A stretch of 64,000 nt of DNA from Planctomycetota bacterium. Its GTDB lineage: Bacteria; Planctomycetota; Phycisphaerae; Sedimentisphaerales; Anaerobacaceae. The notes below the pieces were generated by a model. It worked only from the letters and a program-made list of their open reading frames with translations. It made no database searches and was not told the origin of the DNA. Positions 60,011 to 64,000 of this stretch are shown here, one piece after another (within the stretch, counting starts at the first letter, position 1; each line of letters opens with the position of its first letter). Where the stretch lies: assembly GCA_013349615.1 (NCBI GenBank), contig DUZJ01000004.1, positions 1 to 64,000 on the forward strand, written 5' to 3'. A program made the translations under genes and the position numbers.

Positions 60011-61330
60011 TTGGCGGTTCGGGAAGTAGAAGATATTTTTGCTGATATTCTTGACCGTGCAAAAGCACTTGACCCGGACAATGTCCGGAGGTGGTTCGAG
60101 AAGTTAGATATTGCACACTTGAGCGGCGGTTCACTCGAAATCGGGTGTCCGGACGAGGTGACCGCTCAATTCTTACGCGACAACTGCAAAAACAGCTTCA
60201 CGCGTGCTGCTCAGCAAATAACCGGCCATCTTGTTACTGTGGATTTCAACGTTGTTGCCCGCGAGCAGGCCGGTCGCCGCAGCCAGCGAAGCATGCCCAC
60301 GCTTAAGCTTCATCCCGATTATACCTTTGATAGTTTTGTAGTGGGGCCGAGCAACCGCCTTGCACACGCCAGTTGTGTGGCGGTAAGTCATTCGCCCGGC
60401 GATACTTATAATCCGCTCTTTCTTTACGGAAATGTCGGGCTGGGCAAGACACACCTTTTGCACGCGGTTTGTTATGAAGCCGGAAAAAAATTCGATGGGG
60501 AAGTCGTCCAATTCTTGAGTTGTGAAGGATTTGTCAACCGCTTTATCAGGGCCATTGAGCAAGGCAATTTGGCCGGATTTCAAAGCCAGTTTCGCACCGT
60601 CGATATGCTGGTAATCGACGACATTCAGTTCTTGAGGGAACATGAGCATAGTCAGGAAGAATTCTTCCACACCTTTAATGCACTTTACAACAGCGGAAAA
60701 CAAATCATCCTCAGCGCCGACAGCCCACCAGGCAAGATACCTTCGCTCGAAGAGCGTCTTATCAGCAGATTTAACTGGGGACTCGTCGCAAGAATCGACC
60801 CACCGAGCTACGAGACGAGGGTCGCAATCGTGCAGAAGAAGGCACACCTTCGCGGAATAAGCATATCCGATGATATAGCTGAGTACATTGCCCGTAAAGT
60901 ACATGCAAATATCAGGGAATTGGAAGGTGCTTTGACAACGCTCTATGCTGTAGCGATGACTACGGGTGAGGCAATCAGCCTTGAATTGGCCCAGACGGCC
61001 CTGGGGGGGCAGATTAGCCTGGCGGCCAGACATATAAACATCACCAATATTATCGACGTGGTCACCAGGCATTTTGACGTTCGGCTTGCGGATTTGCAGA
61101 GCAAAAGGCGCAGTCAAAGCATCACTATGCCCCGACAGATTTGCATGTATTTAGCGAGTAATCTGACCAAACACAGCCTCGAAGAGATTGGCGGCCACCT
61201 GGGCGGCAGAGACCATACGACCGTTATGCACGCCTGCAGCAAGATTGGCCAGGCCGATCGCTCCGACCCCGAAATGCACGAATTACTGGCAGAGCTGACA
61301 AAACAAATCACGCAAGTCCCAAAAGCTTAA
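60011..61330 (+). CDS. dnaA: Chromosomal replication initiator DnaA
   Basis: DnaA opens the replication origin. The 439-residue protein has the domain I start, the AAA+ core with Walker A 'LYGNVGLGKTHLLHA', Walker B 'VDMLVIDDIQFL', 'SRFNWGLVARIDPPSYETR' and 'ANIRELEGALTTL'. Domain IV carries the DnaA signature 'GGRDHTTVMHACSKI'. The start is TTG at 60011, chosen because AAAGGAGG (59997-60004) lies six bases before it; the GTG at 60005 would sit directly on that site. It is followed by a bidirectional terminator. Confidence 0.96.
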   Translation: MAVREVEDIFADILDRAKALDPDNVRRWFEKLDIAHLSGGSLEIGCPDEVTAQFLRDNCKNSFTRAAQQITGHLVTVDFNVVAREQAGRRSQRSMPTLKLHPDYTFDSFVVGPSNRLAHASCVAVSHSPGDTYNPLFLYGNVGLGKTHLLHAVCYEAGKKFDGEVVQFLSCEGFVNRFIRAIEQGNLAGFQSQFRTVDMLVIDDIQFLREHEHSQEEFFHTFNALYNSGKQIILSADSPPGKIPSLEERLISRFNWGLVARIDPPSYETRVAIVQKKAHLRGISISDDIAEYIARKVHANIRELEGALTTLYAVAMTTGEAISLELAQTALGGQISLAARHINITNIIDVVTRHFDVRLADLQSKRRSQSITMPRQICMYLASNLTKHSLEEIGGHLGGRDHTTVMHACSKIGQADRSDPEMHELLAELTKQITQVPKA

Positions 61331-61361
61331 ATCCACAACCGTGGCTAAGTAGCGGCAAACA

Positions 61362-61391
61362 AAAAAGGCTGTGAAAAAACTCACAGCCTTT
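61362..61391. terminator. Bidirectional terminator, AAAAAGGCTGTGA type (copy 1)
   Basis: AAAAAGGCTGTGA and TCACAGCCTTT form an 11-bp stem with A- and T-runs on the sides. It lies between convergent dnaA and the PEP-CTERM gene. Near-identical hairpins lie at 62611-62640 and 63561-63590. Confidence 0.85.
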
Positions 61392-61436
61392 CAATTCGTG
61401 TATGCAAATAAAGTCGTGTATGGAAATAAAGACCTA

Positions 61437-62093
61437 TTATCTGCGTTTTCTCAGCAAACATAACGTACCTAAACCAAGCAGGAGTATGGTGGCCGGCTCT
61501 GGTACGTAGGCACCTTTGGCGCTTAAGTTCTCTGGTCCGCCTCCCCAAAACTTTGCGGCACCGTATGAAAGCCACTTGCAATCAGTATGCCACTCACTCA
61601 GGTCATAGAAATCGGTATCTGTATATGACGAAGCGTCCCCCTCGATCGTCATCTTGAACGAAACAGTATCTCCCGGATCGATCCATTCAACGTTGTGCCC
61701 GGCGCTTATAATACTTATATCGAAAAGGCCGTACGGACCGACCAGGATATTATCCATGTCGAGTGTGAGACCCCAATTATTTATGTTACCACCCATGACT
61801 TCATCGAGCGTCAGGTTCGTTATAGGCGCACTGGTACTGAAAAAGAGCTCGCTAATCTTAAAAGCAATGTCTTCTCCTTCGACTTCAGGGGTCAGGTTTG
61901 TTACGGCAAGAGTTAGCTCCCAATCCTCACCGGCCTGGTTAACAGACAGCTTCATACTGGCGTCCAGCCAACTTGCCGGAACGTTTACGTCAGAGGTGTG
62001 ACTACTGAGCGGAATGACCACACCCTGAGCTGAGGTTGACAGAATAAGGGTTAAAACACATACAGCAGTTGTTAGAGTCACGTGCGTTTTCAC
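61437..62093 (-). CDS. PEP-CTERM sorting domain protein 1
   Basis: The 218-residue protein has a signal peptide (residues 1-~23). A beta-rich body follows ('WELTLAVTNLTPEVEGEDIAFKISELFF', 'LDMDNILVGPYGLFDISII'). The C-terminus is the PEP-CTERM signal: 'VPEPATILLLGLGTLCLLRKRR' (PEP, hydrophobic helix, basic tail), expected to be processed by an exosortase. The GTG at 62093, with AAAGGAGG five bases before it, is preferred to upstream ATGs. The body's role is unknown. Confidence 0.85.
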   Translation of the reverse strand: MKTHVTLTTAVCVLTLILSTSAQGVVIPLSSHTSDVNVPASWLDASMKLSVNQAGEDWELTLAVTNLTPEVEGEDIAFKISELFFSTSAPITNLTLDEVMGGNINNWGLTLDMDNILVGPYGLFDISIISAGHNVEWIDPGDTVSFKMTIEGDASSYTDTDFYDLSEWHTDCKWLSYGAAKFWGGGPENLSAKGAYVPEPATILLLGLGTLCLLRKRR

Positions 62094-62139
62094 GTTCTCC
62101 TCCTTTGTTTCCATACACTCTCCATACATTATGAACGGG

Positions 62140-62157
62140 CTCTCTCACGCGAGAGAG
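62140..62157 (-). promoter_or_regulatory. Leader hairpin of PEP-CTERM gene 1
   Basis: CTCTCTC-ACGC-GAGAGAG is a perfect 7-bp stem between the promoter and the start codon. Confidence 0.45.
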
Positions 62158-62193
62158 ACACTCAACCGTTATTTTAGAACTTCTTATATTTGC

Positions 62194-62223
62194 ATTCTAC
62201 TTGGTTAGGTGCAATGAAGTCAA
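62194..62223 (-). promoter_or_regulatory. Promoter of PEP-CTERM gene 1
   Basis: On the minus strand, TTGACT (62223-62218), 18 nt, TAGAAT (62199-62194). Confidence 0.55.
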
Positions 62224-62610
62224 TAAAAAAAACAAAAAAAAATACAAAAAATTTAATTTTTTTCAATTTTTTTCCGAAAAAAAAGTAATTTTCCCTCAAA
62301 ACCCTACTATTTGGCACAAAACACAGCATCGGCCTTGAGTCTTAAGCGGATTTTGCCTCAAAGCTGGCTTTCTCTGTTAATAACGCCAACTACACCGCTG
62401 TCATTCCCGCGAAAGCGGGAATCCACAGTTTCCAGGAACCACCCATGTAACCCTGCAAGTAAAAGAAGCGGGTTTTTACCTACAAAGATGACGTGCTCCC
62501 GTTAGGTTGCCGAGTTGGTAGTTAGATTCGATTCTAACTTCAGTAGGTATGTTGATGATATAAAGAAGAGACCAAAAAAGCTTATGGGACTTTCGCTAAG
62601 GGGGCAAATG
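62224..62610. other. Spacer with long A/T tracts and REP-like repeat
   Basis: No gene is seen. A run of A- and T-tracts covers 62224-62293 and may bend the DNA. A REP-like hairpin lies at 62400-62425, and a small hairpin (AGTTAGA-TTCGAT-TCTAACT) lies near 62522. Confidence 0.6.
62400..62425. repeat. REP-like hairpin repeat
   Basis: GTCATTCCCGC-GAAA-GCGGGAATCCA, same family as 10363-10388. Confidence 0.7.
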
Positions 62611-62640
62611 AAAAAGGCTGTGAGAAAGCTCACAGCCTTT
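62611..62640 (-). terminator. Terminator of PEP-CTERM gene 2 (AAAAAGGCTGTGA copy 2)
   Basis: AAAAAGGCTGTGAG-AAAG-CTCACAGCCTTT. Identical to the hairpin at 63561-63590, including part of the flank ('GGCAAATG'). Confidence 0.85.
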
Positions 62641-62665
62641 CAATTCATAAACTAAATCACAAAAT

Positions 62666-63295
62666 CTATGCTCTGCGTTTTCTTAACAAAGCCAATGCAC
62701 CCAAGCCGAGCAGAAATAATGTAGTAGGCTCAGGAGTTGTGATGGCCGATTCGCCTGAACCTTTGGGTAAACCAACCACATGTACGCCGATTCGCAAAGC
62801 GCCGGTGTTCAATTCATCAACCAAATTTAGAAATGTGCCGCCGTTAATTAAGTCAAAAGTAGTCATGACCCATTCGCCGGGGTTTATGCCATTTTTAGGT
62901 GCTGGCGGATCGCTATCAAAAGAAAGTTCGTGGGTTGTCACAAATGATGGTTCAAGCAGATTACCGGCCGGCAAATTACTTGGTTTTGCAGACTGACTAA
63001 AGGATGTTCCGGGCCCTCCAATTATGTCCGCAATGCTCAAAAACGGCCCGCCTTCAAAATAAATTCTTGCGATAGAAGAATCTATCAGGCTTTCATTATG
63101 GAATGTGAAATCAACGTGGCTGTCTCTATCGGCAACTTCCACATACAAATCCATATCCGGACTGTCATAATAACTGCCGTTGTCTGTAAATATCTCCAAT
63201 TGATGGACCACGACAGCGTGCAGCGAATCAACCGGCAAGCTTAGTACGAGGACTAAGGCCACCAGGAAAACAGCGGATAGATGCGTCCTCCCCAT
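62666..63295 (-). CDS. PEP-CTERM sorting domain protein 2
   Basis: The 209-residue protein has a signal peptide (residues 1-~26), a beta-rich body ('DLYVEVADRDSHVDFTFHNESLIDSSIARIYFEGG') and the PEP-CTERM tail 'TTPEPTTLFLLGLGALALLRKRRA'. The ATG at 63295 follows GGGGGAAAAAG. It resembles its neighbour at 61437 in layout but not in body sequence. Extracytoplasmic, role unknown. Confidence 0.85.
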   Translation of the reverse strand: MGRTHLSAVFLVALVLVLSLPVDSLHAVVVHQLEIFTDNGSYYDSPDMDLYVEVADRDSHVDFTFHNESLIDSSIARIYFEGGPFLSIADIIGGPGTSFSQSAKPSNLPAGNLLEPSFVTTHELSFDSDPPAPKNGINPGEWVMTTFDLINGGTFLNLVDELNTGALRIGVHVVGLPKGSGESAITTPEPTTLFLLGLGALALLRKRRA

Positions 63296-63373
63296 TTCTT
63301 TTTCCCCCAGAGCCTTTTGCACGATGCCGTTGAATCTGCATTCGTACAAACAAAATCTTTAGTTTGTGACTAT

Positions 63374-63393
63374 GATGTGTACTTTTACACATC
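63374..63393 (-). promoter_or_regulatory. Perfect inverted repeat in the leader of PEP-CTERM gene 2
   Basis: GATGTGTA-CTTT-TACACATC, an exact 8-bp inverted repeat about 15-35 bases downstream of the -10. It could be an operator or an mRNA hairpin. Confidence 0.5.
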
Positions 63394-63408
63394 TATTCTT
63401 TAAACACT

Positions 63409-63437
63409 ATTATATACGGAGAGGGGGGCAAAGTCAA
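63409..63437 (-). promoter_or_regulatory. Promoter of PEP-CTERM gene 2
   Basis: On the minus strand, TTGACT (63437-63432), 17 nt, a perfect TATAAT (63414-63409). Confidence 0.7.
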
Positions 63438-63560
63438 GGAAAAACTTGCCTGTGTTGTGACAGCCTTTTTTTATCTTGACCAGCTCGCTGGCGGTGCCGT
63501 GAGGATGAAAGAGATGGTCCGAAAAAGGATTGCATAGGTGTTAGTGAGGGCCGGCAAATG

Positions 63561-63590
63561 AAAAAGGCTGTGAGAAAGCTCACAGCCTTT
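63561..63590 (-). terminator. Terminator of PEP-CTERM gene 3 (AAAAAGGCTGTGA copy 3)
   Basis: Same sequence as 62611-62640, 27 bases after the stop of the third PEP-CTERM gene. Confidence 0.85.
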
Positions 63591-63616
63591 TGAGTTTCAT
63601 AAATTTGGATTGACAT

Positions 63617-64000
63617 CTACGGTCTGCGCATTCTCACCAAAGCTAACGCACCTAAACCGAGCATCATTATTGTGGCCGGCTCAGGGACCTGGCTGTAGAG
63701 CATGAAGACTTCGTGAAGGCCGGCAGAACCATTAGTGCCACCCTGGACAAGCACACCTGTGCGGACCCAGATTTCTTTCATCTGTACCATATTGGTATGT
63801 AAGCATAAGTCGCCGCTATCCATTAGAAACGCGCCGTAGTCATCATCTTCTGCGGATGCCGCCAGAGCAAGAAGAGAGTTTCCCATAAAATCAGCATCAT
63901 AGATGTTTTCAGATGCTTGGACCAGGCCCGTGCCGGCGGAACTGGCTGTTGCAAGCCACAATGTAGCGTCAGTAATAAAATACGGATCGTAACCGGAAAG
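63617..64000 (-). CDS. PEP-CTERM sorting domain protein 3, partial
   Basis: The frame is open to the window edge, so the N-terminus is missing; 127 residues are visible. The end is the PEP-CTERM signal 'VPEPATIMMLGLGALALVRMRRP'. The visible body is 'DPYFITDATLWLATASSAG', 'YDADFMGNSLLALAASAEDDDYGAFL' and 'IWVRTGVLVQGG'. It is the third of three tandem genes with this tail and the same terminator. Confidence 0.82.
   Translation of the reverse strand, partial: LSGYDPYFITDATLWLATASSAGTGLVQASENIYDADFMGNSLLALAASAEDDDYGAFLMDSGDLCLHTNMVQMKEIWVRTGVLVQGGTNGSAGLHEVFMLYSQVPEPATIMMLGLGALALVRMRRP

Overview
The window looks like a chromosome segment of a planctomycete, most likely of the Phycisphaerae/Sedimentisphaerales type. 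This is inferred from the mix of dockerin-type C-termini, three PEP-CTERM proteins, many Tat-exported redox and sugar-related proteins (DUF4832, DUF362, DUF6599 and DUF6807 types), beta-helix proteins, and intergenic DNA crowded with small interspersed repeats. No rRNA operon, CRISPR array, integrase or transposase was seen. Two tRNA genes are present (Val-UAC, Ala-CGC).

Layout. 1-4.6 kb: rho with a good promoter, a HIT-family gene, and two tandem lipoproteins of DUF6263 type. 5.1-6.8 kb: an AT-rich island with the TcmP / three-Cys (DUF5131) gene pair. 6.8-10.3 kb: a repeat-rich spacer, ilvD and a membrane protein. 10.4-12.4 kb: an MNT/HEPN pair, two cysteine-cluster (YkgJ-like) proteins and a 49-residue membrane protein. 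12.4-13.8 kb: a beta-propeller phytase whose dockerin-like tail is cut off by an amber codon. 13.8-18.2 kb: a cell-wall/division operon on the minus strand (murC-murB-ddl-ftsQ-like). 18.3-23.7 kb: a large dockerin protein, ispD, a Tat-exported sugar-isomerase-like protein and cobO. 23.8-30.4 kb: a minus-strand export/redox cluster (aldo/keto reductase, NapGH-like polyferredoxin, DUF4832, DUF362, DUF6599), followed by a nitrilase-family gene and tatA-tatC. 32.8-43.4 kb: a beta-CASP exonuclease, a 917-residue secreted repeat protein, the two tRNAs, and genes for a nitroreductase, an RraA-like protein, an ArfB-like hydrolase and a ClpP-like membrane protease. 43.5-50.9 kb: addB-addA. 51.2-52.4 kb: an AT-rich pair of unknown genes. 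53.2-54.4 kb: a PPi-type phosphofructokinase interrupted by an ochre codon. 54.4-58.7 kb: secreted carbohydrate-related genes. 58.7-61.3 kb: ftsY and dnaA, divergent. 61.4-64 kb: three tandem PEP-CTERM genes, each followed by nearly the same terminator hairpin.

Functional threads. Several predicted Tat substrates, including a polytopic protein with an internal twin-arginine segment, lie just upstream of tatA-tatC. Surface attachment recurs through dockerin-like and PEP-CTERM tails.

The most unusual features are: intergenic-type repeats inserted in frame into addA; a ~300-340 bp interspersed element found in the same orientation upstream of ilvD and of the phosphofructokinase gene; several palindromic mini-element families; two otherwise intact genes with a single in-frame stop; and two AT-rich two-gene modules (TcmP/DUF5131 and an unrecognised pair). 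All calls come from reading the sequence and its translations. No database search was run.
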